DNA of 64,000 bases from Calonectria ilicicola (Eukaryota; Ascomycota; Sordariomycetes; Hypocreales; Nectriaceae), in assembly GCA_020809705.1 (NCBI GenBank), contig CP085826.1, positions 434,001 through 498,000 of the forward strand. Direction: 5' to 3'. A model generated the notes under the pieces. That model did no database searches and had not been told where the DNA came from. It worked only from the letters and a program-made list of their open reading frames with translations. Below, piece after piece: positions 49,728 through 61,971 of the stretch. Position numbers and translations under genes: made by a program. The first letter of the stretch is position 1. Every line of letters starts with the position of its first letter.

Positions 49728-51896
49728 ATGGAAGGTACAAACTCGCCTCTGGACGAGGCAGGGCCTTCGGTGCCTGTGGTTCGCCGTACACGCAGAAAGA
49801 ATGCTAAATCGCGACTGGGCTGTGCGAGGTGCAAAGCCAGACGGGTTAGTTTAGATGTCGGTTCGAAATGCCGTGTTCAATTTTGACCCCAGTAGATTAA
49901 GTGTGATGAGACACGTCCGGCTTGCAGTAATTGCACCGAACGTGACTTTCCATGTCCGGGATTCCAGCAGCAGTTGCGCTGGTCAAACAAGCATGAACGG
50001 TCGCCGGCGACGCCGCTCCTCAACATTTCCCCAATTCAAACCGATCTGCACAGCGATCTACCCCCTGAAAGACAAATGAATGAAACCGAGCACAATGGTG
50101 TAATGAGCTCAGGTGACGGACTCCATATATTCGCTGCTGATGCCAATTGTTCGATGACTGCATTTTCTCCATATTGGCACGAATCAGATACTTATTCCAC
50201 TGCACAATTGTACCAAAGTGCCGAGTGGGACTCGTCAACCGAATGGACGACTTTTGGCCTGTCGGGTTCGCAACATCATACATTTGCTGCGCCGAGTCCA
50301 GGCATCTTGCAGGCACCCGTCCATCTGCCCAGCACGTTGATCGAGTACTGGTTCCGCTACATTTGTCCAATGCGTTCCACATTCGACTCTGATATCAACT
50401 ACAATCGCAAAATGGCACAGGAGACGTGGTCTAGCTCGAAAGCAGTATTCTATACCATGCAAGCCATGTCAGCAGCCTGCCTCTTGGACTGCATGCCCCA
50501 GCTTTCCGAGACCTTGCCATTACTGAGGCGCCAAGCCTCTGAAGCTATTCAACAAGGCATAAGCCAAGTTCGGACGCTACAATCTCCCAAAGTCACAGCT
50601 GACTTGGTTTTCGCCATCCTTGCATGGGGCACCTCGTTGCAATGGATCGCTCCACCACTTTTAGATAGCCGGTGGCTGGAAGTAGCCCGAGAGCTGCTTT
50701 CTGTTTGGGGAGCGGGGCTCGTGGTGGCAGACGCACTTGTACATGCCTATTTTTGCCAGGCGCTGACTTATTGGGAAATGCTTCTCGCTGCAGTCGGCCG
50801 TGGCTCCATGCCCGCCAAAGTCGCCAGCAAACGACAGTTTTACCAGGGACGGCTTCGTCGGGCTATGAATTTGCCTGATAATCTTCAAAGTATTGTTTCT
50901 CATCAGTCACTATGTTCCCATGCGGTACATAAGCTGGTGGGAACCCGGCCAAACTCCTGGTGCGGCGTCTCAAATGAAGTTATTGATGTCTTCGGGCAGG
51001 TATTAGCTTTATGCCGCGACGCCTGCTTCTATACCGAGGACAGTGGCAGCCGGACAGTTCTAACGACGAGCAATAACCTTTGTGACATATCTTTAGCTTG
51101 CGACTTGCGACGAGAGCTGCTGGCCATGGATTTTAGCAATCTGATTGTTGCTCAGGAGGTGCAAGGGTTTCCAGTCCAAACCCGGGACGCAAACACGCCC
51201 GTCTCTCACTTGGTCGAGACCGCCGAAGCATATCGACAAGCAGCACTCCTGCAACTGCACCTAACGTTTAGTGATCTTTCAATAATGGCACAGGAGCCGC
51301 TAGGGGACCCTGTTTTGAGCCTAAGCCAGCTTGACGAGGCCAGAGATACTGGATGTCTGAGCAAGCAGTCTCGTGAGGATTTTCTTCTCACACTAACTCT
51401 CCAACTTGTTACCACCCTGGAGCAGATTCCTGTGGAATCAGGCTCGAAGTCCATCCACCCTATGTTATATCTTTCCGCGGCAGCCGGCCTCAGGTTCAGC
51501 GCATGTTCAAAACCACCATCTGGCTTTCACAGTACCAGCAGATCTGCAGAAATCATGGGTCTCGTCAGCAGTGATCGATTGAACTTTCACACCTTGCAAA
51601 CAAGTCAGCCTGCACATAGCTCTGCCCAGTTAGTGTCAGACCACAACTTATCCGACTCAAATGAAGCCTCGGAAGCTTTTATCCCACAATCGACATTGCA
51701 AATATCCCAGGCCAGACGTCTCATCTGGACCCGACTAAATAGTCTCCAGCAGATGCTGCCGCATCGCGCGAGCAGCAGTATACTGCAATTGGTTAAGGCG
51801 ATATGGAAGGAATATGATACTTTACAATCTGGTTCTTCTGAGGTTTATTGGTTTAATATTTTGAGGAAGCTAGGACCAGAGGTCATGCTGGGATAA
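49728..51896 (+). CDS. Zn2Cys6 transcription factor, fungal_trans_2 / ARCA-like
   Basis: Two exons (49728..49844 and 49896..51896; 51-bp intron gttagt/cagtag falling inside the zinc cluster) give 705 residues. The binuclear cluster is C-x2-C-x6-C-x6-C-x2-C-x6-C (GCARCKARR then IKCDETRPACSNC...PCPG, residues about 32-60). The large C-terminal regulatory region contains the YWFRYICPMRSTFDSDIN segment and ends with VYWFNILRKLGPEVML, as in ARCA-type regulators. The 3' splice site must be the TAG at 49893-49895; using the earlier CAG would create an immediate stop. Its place right after the dioxygenase makes that gene and the divergent aldolase plausible targets. Confidence 0.88.
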
Positions 51897-54266
51897 TTAA
51901 AATTAATTATACTTTTATCAGTACTCCTAGGTTCTTTCTCTACCATTATACTGGTATATGAACAAATAACCACGCGCTTTGTTGGGATAGCATCTTCTGC
52001 TCGAGTTTATGTTTGCATAAAAACATCCGGTGAGCCTCACTTGCCGGATATCCCCGAGCGCAACATTCGTCTTGCCTAGGACCCTCAGGTGGTCAGCAAG
52101 AAAGTCGAAACAATTGACTCACATACTCTGCGTAATATAACTATGATCCGTCACACCAATAGGTGGCTAACCGATGACTGTTGCGTAGGTCAGATGTCCA
52201 GGGTAGCTGGTATCAGGATATTAGTATTTAAAAGATAGTCAAGGCCGCAATCGGCCTCCAAACACCTTGTGAGGCAACGCGCAGGCCCAAGTTGCGAATT
52301 TATTGGCTGAAGACCCTGACAGACCTAACCTGTTGAGTGTTGGACTTGGGCTGTGATCGTCACGACGATCAAAACCTTCTAACCGAACCGCCGGCGGTGG
52401 CCCCCTGCAACAGCCCCAACAGCTAGCTACAACAGGTGCAATGGACATGGATAGATCCCTTACACAGTTAACAAAATCAATAGCTGCTATGCATCTGGAA
52501 TAATAGCGGCTGTTGATATAATCCCCTCTGCTCTGGTATATTTTACGGGATAAGTTACGTGAAGTCTGAGTAATATTAGGAAATTCATACAAGTCTGTAA
52601 TTTACGCACATCCATTGATTTAGCCTTTATACCATAATCGCCTCTTTTCTTGTGTTGACAGAGAGGCAGTCTTCCATAAAAGGGGATAGAATAACGCCGT
52701 TAACCCATTCGCATAACATTTATACTGCACAGACATGACTCTTGCTTAAGCCCTTGTCTTGGCCTGAATTTTTGGCCTGCCCCACATCGGCATCCCTAAG
52801 GACGTCTACAAGCTTAACCAAGGGAGTATGAAATGTTGGCGACGTATCCTAGTTGGCGACGATGACACAATGTCATAGACAAAGAGGCTTGCTTTCTTCA
52901 CTGAGTGCGCTATCTCGTCACATCGCTCGGGCAGATATGACCTCCCGTATTATGCCAACAATCTGACACGTAGGCGGATGCCTGCATGGAGGAAAAAGAA
53001 ATTATCCTGTGATGCAACGCGCCGTCCAACGTCGGTTGCAAGAGCAACACTTTTTGTGAGACCCGGTGTGTGCATTACAATGTAGGTGACAAAAGATGAC
53101 TTGACGATCTACCTGACCTCATTGAGGCTAGCTATTTAAAGGGGAGTCCCTGCTACCAGGGGGGTCTACATAGCCGGATATCCCACCCAAATTGGGGCCC
53201 TGCGGGCCCTCCCAAAAGAGCCCTCACTCCGGGGGTCTGATTACACAAATGACTGACCCGGGCGCTCGAGGTATCCTAATGTCCCTTGACCCGTGACCGT
53301 GACACTTTTAGTGGATCGTCGGTGGTGTTCAGGCAAGGCGAACTTCAGCTGCAATGAGCCCGCACTGCATATATTCCTGCGGCGCGGGGTCTGAGCATGA
53401 GCTGACTGTGCCGCGGATGACGGTTGGTGCTGACAGAACGCGACATGCTGGTTTTGAAGTACAGCGACGATCAAAACATAAGCTGTGGCTGCTCGGAGGT
53501 TGGGGTTCCGTTCACACATTCGAGCTTCATATACGAGACATACGAGACATACGAGATGCCGACTCTAAGCATTTATGGTACATCGGCAGATATGAGGTGT
53601 GGGACACGGATGATCTGTTTCGACCTTATACGGAAGTGATTGGCCGGCTGGAGTGAGATGGACCATTTGAAGCTGTTGGATTAAGCATATGTGGGTTCGA
53701 CATTCTCAACCGACGGTAGGCTGCTTTCCAGAAAGCCTTCAAGGAATATGCAGCCCTTCAGCTCGTTCAGGTCCGAGCGCAACGTAAGCGCTACGGCCTA
53801 GACTGTGGTTACGAAAAATCCAAGCGAGTATAGTGGCAGCCAATCATTTGCTCCGCTGTATAAGCCTTGTCTCAAAAGTTTCGAGCGAAGGTCACTGCAG
53901 GCTCTCTCACAGGTGCGGCCGGCAGTAACAAGGAACTCACGGTCCATAAGGCAGCCATGCTAGCACAGGTCACTCTTGACATTACAGTAATAGGCGTGAC
54001 TATTTGGCCGACAACAATGCGAGGGGATCATCATCGGGCGACGGAGAGGCTGGAGAGGGCCAATGAATGTGGAGGAATCTCATCATCAATAGGGAGGAGC
54101 ATTTCAACGAGACCAAAAAAGAAATGGAAGCCTGGAGATGAGGAAATATAAATATGTGTGCCTGCGCTTCGCAATATACTTAACATTCATCAACTTCATC
54201 CTCTATTCACTACAAACCACTACTACAAACCAACAACACTAAGGACACACACATCTAACAGAAAAC
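51897..54266. other. Gene-poor stretch with a MITE arm
   Basis: 2.4 kb without a supportable gene. One arm of the inverted-repeat element (gtcacac..ggtggctaacc...ggtcagatgtccagggtagctggtat) lies at about 52149-52232. A 9-bp unit 'acgagacat' is repeated in tandem near 53535-53562. 53150-53280 is GC-rich with GGGCCC repeated. A 100-codon frame around 53354-53656 is not convincing. Confidence 0.45.
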
Positions 54267-54581
54267 ATGAAGACTCAAGTCACCCTCTCAATCTTCATGA
54301 CTCTCATGGCCGGAGCTCAGGCTGGCACCATTGTGAGATGGTACGGATGCGGCGGCGAGTATCAACAGACCCAGACTACTGGAAGCGGCTGCACCAATGT
54401 GAGCGGCTTTAAGACCGACAACCTGTGCAAAGTGGCGGTTCCGCCACCGGGAAAAGACCGCTGCGAATTCTATACCACCGGCTGCGGCAATCCATTCGGC
54501 TCAACATACTATTGCAATGTCGGACAAGAGTGCAATGCTCAACCTTGGGCGTCTATTGAATCCTACAGATGCTGGGATTAG
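54267..54581 (+). CDS. Small secreted cysteine-rich protein
   Basis: 104 residues with a clear signal peptide (MKTQVTLSIFMTLMAGAQA) and a mature part of about 85 residues containing eight Cys (GCGG, GCTN, LCKV, RCEF, GCGN, YCNV, ECNA, RCWD). That fits four disulfides. No family is recognised. The size, Cys density and isolation in gene-poor DNA are features of fungal effector-like or antimicrobial proteins. The AT-rich 'gaaatataaat' about 125 bp upstream could serve as a TATA region, and the leader is rich in CA and CT. Function is unknown and toxicity is not implied by the sequence. Confidence 0.75.
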   Translation: MKTQVTLSIFMTLMAGAQAGTIVRWYGCGGEYQQTQTTGSGCTNVSGFKTDNLCKVAVPPPGKDRCEFYTTGCGNPFGSTYYCNVGQECNAQPWASIESYRCWD

Positions 54582-55446
54582 CTGAACGAAGCGGTAAGTC
54601 GCAAAGCTAATTCGCATCAAGTTTGTTTGTATAACTAATATCGATACAGACCAGCGAGCGATAACTTCTGGCTCGGGATTCTTTTTTGCAATCTTACTTT
54701 TTCTCATGCTAATGGTAGCCGGCTGTTCCAGGTGTGGTTGCTAGAAACCTGTTACTAGTTCGGTTCATGGAATTGTGTGATTGAGAAAATGTGACCTGGT
54801 TTACTCGTGCCGATATTTCATTGCAACTAGTATTACATGCCTCCTTTTTAGTCAAATTGATATTAACTAGCTGCAAAACTTGGTTTTATTTGAGACTGTC
54901 TCTAATTTATTCCCTGACGTACACTTCAGATTGGACTGAGGAGTGAGTTAGAAGGAAGGCATTGTAACCAGGGGTTTTGTGAACTTTGCATTCAGGATTC
55001 ATGTTGCCTTTGCTCCGACAGTCGCATGCCGAGCTCCAGGGCCCTCAGCCCAAGCCCCAAGAACCTTAGCCCGAGTTCAGCTCAGGAAACCGAAATACAT
55101 TTTGGTACGCTTGAGTTTCGTCTCCGAGTATATTGGTATATCAGCACCCATTTAATTTAAATACAATATACCCATAAAATTGTTACTGAGTCGAGGTCTC
55201 CATTTTAATTGCGGAACCAACGTTGTTACTTAAGGGATCAAGATACACAGTGCGTTGTTTATGTGGTGTCTCAGCATATCAAACTACTGCTCTGAACATA
55301 AACGAAAGAAGAATCACGATCCAGTCACTTCCGTGTTCGATCAGGTAATTTAATACTAACATGAAATCATTGTAATTATTTCCTTCTTTAAATGATATCC
55401 ACGATTCGTCATCACTGGTATAGCTCGAGTTATACAGCTATCTCTG
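54582..55446. other. Intergenic stretch
   Basis: 865 bp between convergent genes, AT-rich in its second half; no gene recognised. Confidence 0.5.
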
Positions 55447-58400
55447 TCATTTATCCCAAAAACTGACTTCTTTGACAGTCGAAAAATTGAGATTTTTGAT
55501 GGTAGACAAATCAATACCTTTGAGATTTAATAACCACCAAGAAGGGAGACGGCCGCGGTGGTCCGGTGAGTTGAGATCGACTTGGCCAGTTTCGAGAAGC
55601 TGTCTAACGACATTTTCTTGATTAGATTGAGCTGCTCTGGTAAGAGCTGTGTTACCCGCATTGTCTCTAGCGTTAATATCCACCATGCCCGTATCAATAA
55701 AAAGCTTTACGATCTTTTGATGCCCACCCTCGGCAGCTCTCATAAGTGGAGTGGTTCCACTGTAATCTCGCAAATCGGGTTTGGCTTGCCCAAGATGAAG
55801 GAGAAGTTTGGTAATATTGCCAAAGCCACTTCCAGCGGCCATTATAAGCGGCGTACGACCTTTCTCATCTCTTGAGTCAACGTCAACATAGCCAAGGTTG
55901 AGAAGAACTCTGACAATGCTTTCGTTATTCATCAAAACTGCTTCCGTCAGTGGGCTGTTGCCATGCAAATTTTTGTTGTTGCATTGGAGCCTTCCTGCTT
56001 TGACTACAAGTGAAAGAAGCTCTGAGTCCCCATACTCGACAAGATAAGATACAATGCACCTATTTTCATTAGAAAACTTCCAGTTACGTGATAATCCAGT
56101 GATCAGATCTTCACTGTTACTAGTATTGTCATGAGCCGTGACGGTGATGTCATGGGTCATGATTCCCAAAGCAAGTATACGCTTAAATACCCCAATGACC
56201 TCTACACAGTCATGTACGATGGCTGCCAAAAGAGGACATCCGTAACGCTCTTCACATATCTCTAAACATGAAGCATGGGGATAATTGGCTTCAATAAGAT
56301 ATGATGCATTGGCCTCTGCCAAAATATAAAGAAGTGGTGCGTTTAGAGTGTAGAAGTGACTTGGGTCCGTTTCAAAATTGTTGTGCAATCCAATCCATTT
56401 TTGACGGGCAAATTTATCAAGGAAAGTCCTCTGTGGCACTCCAAGTCTGGCGGCATTGTCGGCATAGTAAAGGACATTTCGTATAGAATGCCATGAGAAA
56501 CTAGATTCGTGTCCTAGCAGGTAGTGTTAATCGGTAGGCGTTTTTCTTTATAGGAAATCAGGAAGCAATTACCACATTCCATGTAACTGACACAGCATTC
56601 TTTCAGTCTTTCATGACTCTGTCCTTCCATGTTATCCAGATGCGGAAATATGCTGCTCAAGCCGTTCTTTTGGAGGAGAAACTCGCGTACCGACTGATGG
56701 ATAAACTGGACGGTCGATGTGCTTGACTTTATAACATCAGTAAGTCCCTTGAAAGAATTCAGTACGAATCTTTCCATGGAAGGAAAAATGGTACTTAATC
56801 TGTCTTCTTTAAGGAAGCAGTCCCGCATGATTTGATGAATTGACTGGATAGTCGAAGCTCCTTGTTTCTTAACCTCAGCTAGTCCTTTTGATGAATTTAA
56901 TACGAATTTTTCCATATCCTCTCCAGAGGCTTCGATATATTTCCACTCGTCACCACTGCTACCTAATAGGACTGCAAGGTATAGCTGTTCCGGCGTCAAT
57001 GGGTGTCGCGCGAACAAGATCCACTGTATTGACAAAAGCAACTCATCATTTTCCCCGCCACCCCGCGCTATGATGTCGCGAAATAGGTCATGCAGGTCTT
57101 TTGGGATATCCTGTAGCCTTCGTTGTAAGGCATGGAGACGTCCGGTATCATATTCTTTATTCAAAAGCTTCACAACCAAAGCCACCCACATGAAGATGCC
57201 AGATGCCTTAATGCGTAGCTCCTTTCGGATAGTTTTGGCCATTTCGCTGTTGCCAATGTTTAATTCGGTATCGATGTAGCCGGCAATATCACGACCATGC
57301 CCCTCTTGTCCTTCCAGAACAAGTTCGATGACAGACTTGATTGTGATGTGTGGAAAGTGTCTGCTCGAAAAACAAATATAAAATCCTAATCTGTGAGACT
57401 TAGCATACTCAGCTAAGCCCTCAAATAACGATACCATTTCGCGGGCCTGTTCTTCCTCACACTCATCGAGTGCATCGATAAAACAGGCAACCTTCGCATA
57501 CCCAAGATTCTGTATTGCTCGTTTAAAAACGTCCATTAGTTGCTGGAGCGAGCCGCTCCATGATCCAGGTCTTAATTCCATGAACTCATCATCTAAAATA
57601 GATTGCAGCTTTGGAATCTTCTCAAAAAGCTGAACCAAGAGTGCCCGGTACATTCCCAGCGTTGTCCTTTCCAGTTTTGTTCCTCTTGCATTAAAGAAGA
57701 AGTTGAGTGTGGTCACATGGGTCGCAGTATCTAGTTGTAAATGATGAAAAATGAATTTCATCAATGTTGATTTTCCCGCCCCAGGTTTCCCTTTAATACA
57801 TAAGATTCGATGGTGCTGGGAGCTGTTGACCGAGGTTAACCAGACAAGATATTCGGGGTGACTTAATATCCACTCGCAGGTCTTGTAGTGGGCGGTTTTA
57901 ATGTTTGCCTGTTGGGAATCAAGTTCGTCGAATTTCAGGGATGCGATGAGGTGTTCTTTCCATTTCTGATTCCTCCTTACCAGTAGTTTGGCTGTAGAAG
58001 TCGCAATCTCGTCTTCACGCGTCTGGGCTGGGTGCATAATGGTGAGAAGCTCCTTTCCATATGCCGCAGCCGTGGCAGCTGCATAACGTTGCCATTTCTC
58101 ATTCTTGTGAGAGTCAGCATAGTCGCTTATGCCCCGAATAACCAAACATGGAAAGTGAATTAGCCCCGCCGCCTCCATCTCATAGCATAGTATGCTTTCT
58201 TTTTCGGCCCGCAAATCCCTTGTTTGAGCGTGTTTCATGACCTGATTTCCTGAGCCAATGACACCGTAATGAATCCTTGGACCGCGGTAATTTCGTTCAG
58301 ATCGTGGTTTCAGCATGTTTGCGTCACAGTCGTCGCAGCTGTTCAACGGGCTACTGTGCTCATATGCGCTTTGGAACAATCGATCCTCTATCGACGGTGG

Positions 58401-59042
58401 GGAAGTGTACGGTTTCATGACCGTGTTACGTGAGAGAATTTCGGCAAGGATCGCCGGAACCTTTGTTGGCTTCGATTCATGCTCTGCCTGAAGCTTAGCA
58501 ACGGCTGCCAATATTTCCGGTGGAGGGGTTGACGAAACGGTTGTTTGATCAAACCTTCCTCCCTGTATCGTCTTCCCGAAGTCATACTGCACTACCCTCT
58601 TGCCAACTACGACGTCACTCAGTCGAATATCCTCCCTGTGGGGGACACCACCACCAATTCCGATCATCAGAAGCACTTTGACCGAGCGGAAGCTCCCTCT
58701 GAGATCACTGGCAGTTTCAGTAGCGCTAGTTGTGCCAGTAGATGGTAAACACGCAATGACTATATTATGCCCCGCGATATTGCCCAGAGTGTATGCGTTG
58801 CGATCGCTTAGCCTGCCAGAGAGGCCTTCGTGTTCATCGTCTAGCATCTCGAGCGCTGCAGCAAGTTCAATGGGCAGCGCACAAATCCAACCAATAGTAT
58901 AACTCTCGCGAGAGAGCTTTTTTCTTCGCTTTCTATCATCGCTCTCAGTCCCGTCGCTCATTCGCAAGCGTTTCATAATGCAAGCTATGTCAACTTTGAG
59001 AATGCCTTTAGAACGTCGCTTGTTGAGGCCTAGTAGCAACAA
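55447..59042 (-). CDS. NLR-type protein: nucleoside-phosphorylase-like, NACHT and ankyrin repeats
   Basis: Two exons (59042..56573 and 56513..55447; intron gtaatt/gctag, phase 1) give up to 1,178 residues; starts at 58976 or 58955 are equally possible. The N-terminal PNP_UDP-like domain (residues about 45-340) has YTIGWICALPIELAAA, MIGIGGGVP, YGVIGSGNQVMK and the CYEMEAAGLIHFPCLVIRGISDYAD active-site block. NACHT follows, with the P-loop IKGKPGAGKSTLM (near 416) and Walker B ACFIDALDECEEE (near 520). After a winged-helix-like part carrying a 46-residue tandem duplication come about five ankyrin repeats (HGNSPLTEAVL, KGRTPLIMAAG, SGTTPLMRAAE, AGNTALTRAA). Fungal proteins of this layout act as intracellular receptors in allorecognition or defence. 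Confidence 0.93.
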
Positions 59043-59457
59043 GGAAGTACCTCAGAGAGAATGCAATGTTACTCTAATTCGAGTATTTATTTTCATCATG
59101 AGATATTAAAAGAGGGTAGGATGCATTAGGTAGCCATAGCAATGGTTCTGTCAACAGCTGATTGATTCCGAAAGAGAACAGGTGGGGAAGTCAAAGATCG
59201 TCAGACCAGACGGACCACAGTATGCGGGAATATCACGTCAGCCAGAACAAGTAAGCGCACATGCACGTTTCCTGAATTGGATCAAAGCACTGATTAGTTA
59301 TGGGCTTATTCGAGGACACTGCAAAATCGCAGAGCTTGTTATCGACACACATGTCTCACATCAAGATGCAATACAAACTGCGGGGGCATGATCAGTAAAA
59401 AACAAGGATTGAATTAATTCGTCATATTTTTATACTATTATTTTGGTAATTCGTTAT
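59043..59457. other. Intergenic stretch
   Basis: 415 bp upstream of the NLR gene; a 70-codon plus-strand frame here has no recognisable content. Confidence 0.45.
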
Positions 59458-60953
59458 TCATCTAGCATTTCTAAGCAGATCTTTCATGTTAACCAAGGAT
59501 GTCTCGTCCGTTTCGTACTCAATCGTGAAAGAGCGTGACACAACAATTGTGCCAAGTATATCAGGCCGTCCTCGGCTTCCTTGAGATGTGGCAGAGCTCG
59601 AATTTGAATCGGAGCCTGGCCTTAATGCGGCTCTACTTGTGTTAGGCCGGCTGTCATTTCCGAACATTGGTGTCGGTGGTCTGGAAGGCTTTCGCTCAAA
59701 AATCTTGGAAAACAAATGCCCAAGCAGTTTGCGAAGCGACGGTAAGCAGGTACATATTATCCCGACAGCAATTTCCATCTCAGACCACTGGCAAATGCAA
59801 GAGAAGCGCCAGGTAGGGTTGGTCTGATCCCTCGACATTTTCATGATTGCATTAAAACGGAGGAGACTCACTGCCGTGAGACTGTAAGGTGTTAGATATG
59901 TCAAAATACAAAGAGAGGTAACTCACAATAATCCCATAGAAAACATGATCCCGGCAGCAATCTTCCTCCTCCAGTCCAGCTTCAGCTTTATCACTTCAAG
60001 AAGAGGAATGGCCAGCATCCAGGCGTCCAGCACCAGGTGAATTAGCGAATGCGACCAAACAATAGCATCAAAGTTGAGGCAAGTTCCTGGGTTTTCGCCA
60101 TCCCATCGGAACCAAAAGTGACTCAATGGTCTGCACAGGCCAATGCACAATCCAAGAAAAAGTAGGGAGGTGGAAACCACAAAGACTGCAGTTCCTAGTA
60201 TAGTATATCGCGTCTTTTTCGAACCGTCTTGGAAGATACGCAGGTAAAAGAACAGCATGGCAAGTCGGAGAAACGTGAGCTCGACAACGTAGAGTATGAT
60301 GGCCGAATAAAAGAACTTTCCGAATTCCGTAATATCGTCCTGCGGCACCGTCCAAATATCGCGTCCCAGTCCGTTCGTTACCAATCCCCGTAAATTAACG
60401 ACGGCATAGGCGATGAGACACGCGAGCGTCGAAGCAATGAACAAATCGTCCAGCCAGAGTCCGATTCGGAAGAATATGTTGTGTGCGAATCGTTGCACTA
60501 CCATGAGGCTGGCGACGGCGAGGAGCGTGTTGGAGATGACAATGTATCGGCTCGAGACATCACGAGGTACGGAACCACACGCCGTCTCGGTTACATTTCG
60601 CGTGTCTACCGACAGTTAGTGAGAGCTAGAAGTAATAACCGTTAGACAGCATACACAACGTCTGTCTATTGGTGCATGATGCTACGACGCATATTGTCGC
60701 CTCAAGGTTCAGCTGTTGGTTCGTGCACACGCACGTCTGGTTCGCAGTCGAACATGGCGAGTTCGCGACGGCACTAGCGATGCATGTGGCCTATTCAAGC
60801 AGTGATTAGAAACCGATCCGCGGCCACAGTCTGGCTACCACATACCGCACACTCTGGCACAAGCGCCAACGTATTAGCTAGAATGGTTGCAGATGCACAT
60901 CTAGGTAGTGACGTCGCTACCAAAAGGCAAGCTAAAACGGCCTTTGGATACAT
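59458..60953 (-). CDS. CFEM-domain seven-helix receptor (Pth11-like GPCR)
   Basis: Assembled from four exons: 60953..60846, 60790..60655, 60605..59927 and 59881..59458 (phases 0, 1, 2), 448 residues. The signal peptide is MYPKAVLACLLVATSLP. A CFEM domain follows (VPECAATCIASAV, SPCSTANQTCVCT, ATICVVASCT), then seven hydrophobic helices of the fungal rhodopsin-like type (LWLDDLFIASTLACLIAYAVV, FYSAIILYVVELTFLRLAMLFFYLRIF, IVWSHSLIHLVLDAWMLAIPLLEV, and so on). The cytoplasmic tail is Ser/Pro-rich. This layout is that of Pth11-type receptors, which sense surfaces or host cues in plant- and insect-associated fungi. It is divergent from nothing obvious and 415 bp from the NLR start. Exon junctions were chosen to preserve CFEM cysteines and the reading frame. 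Confidence 0.85.
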
Positions 60954-61403
60954 GCCTAACGATGGAATGTTTCACAAGACATATTGACACTGGGGGAATC
61001 GTCTCTTCACATTTCAGCTTATATGGCAAAGGACAAGTTGTGCACAGACTCTCACGATTGCAACTCAGATGCAGCAGCAGCGGACCGTTCCATCCTTATT
61101 TGCTTTTCATCCGTAGGCTCAACACGTTTTATAAGTCTTCTGTCAATTCTGACAGGAAGCGGACCCCCGGCCCATTGGCTGGTGGTGCGGCCTTGATACC
61201 CACAAACCGGGTCGGGCAGCATATCAATTGACAAATCACAAGCGCGCTCGGACTAGCCCTAAGCGACAACTTGGAACTCGGCTGATTTCTCGGTCTGTTA
61301 TATGTGACAGATGAAAGCGTTACGGCAGCGTTGCGGCGCAGGCAAAGCTCGCATCCCAACACGATTGGGCCGATCTCCGTCTGCGTCGCAAACTTGGTCG
61401 GTT
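60954..61403. other. Intergenic stretch
   Basis: 450 bp upstream of the CFEM receptor start and downstream of the small membrane protein; nothing recognised. Confidence 0.45.
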
Positions 61404-61971
61404 TTAGGTGTGGCGTGTGCGCTGGAGATATCTCTCTGCAGGTAATCCAGAGTCTATTTGGGTTTCATCTTCAGGAACTACAGCCCAGCATCTGATCTTC
61501 AAGTCCACTTGGTGCTCCCTGCCATGGCGGAGAGCCCTTGTCGCAACCGAATCGACTCCACCACATCTCAGCCATCGCCACCAAAAAAACTCGAGATGCT
61601 GCTAAATCTCTGTCCCCATGCCTGTCAATATGTACGGGTGCACGGCTTACCTGTTCTCTTATGGCAGGAATGCGTATCTCCACATGCTCGCCCACTTTGG
61701 GCACAAACGGCCATGTTTCATCCAGACTAAGCGATGAGATGCATAATGCGCATCCTCTGATGGCATTGGCAGATTCTCTGAAAAAATGCGTGGCTAAAAG
61801 AATACCCACAATGCCAAGCGCACAGGTGCATGATGTGACCAAAACGTGACTGACATGGGAGAATTTTTCAGTGTGATAAAGAAAACCTAGAATTTCTTTT
61901 TTTATTTCATCCAATCCTTCACCGTAATATGCATCGCGCCTCGTATGGACAAGTTCATCCCCCCTTGCCAT
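61404..61971 (-). CDS. Small hypothetical protein with one membrane segment
   Basis: Two exons (61971..61651 and 61598..61404) joined by a good intron (gtaagc/tttagcag) give 171 residues. Around residues 41-65 lies a hydrophobic stretch (VLVTSCTCALGIVGILLATHFF) that could be a single membrane helix. The N-terminal 35 residues are charged and helical. I do not recognise the family. The clean intron is the main reason to regard it as a gene; the unspliced frame alone would also be open to 61471. Confidence 0.45.

Noticed and set aside
53354..53656. 100-codon frame over a 9-bp tandem repeat
   Set aside because: Composition is driven by the repeat; no signal peptide or motif in any of the overlapping frames.
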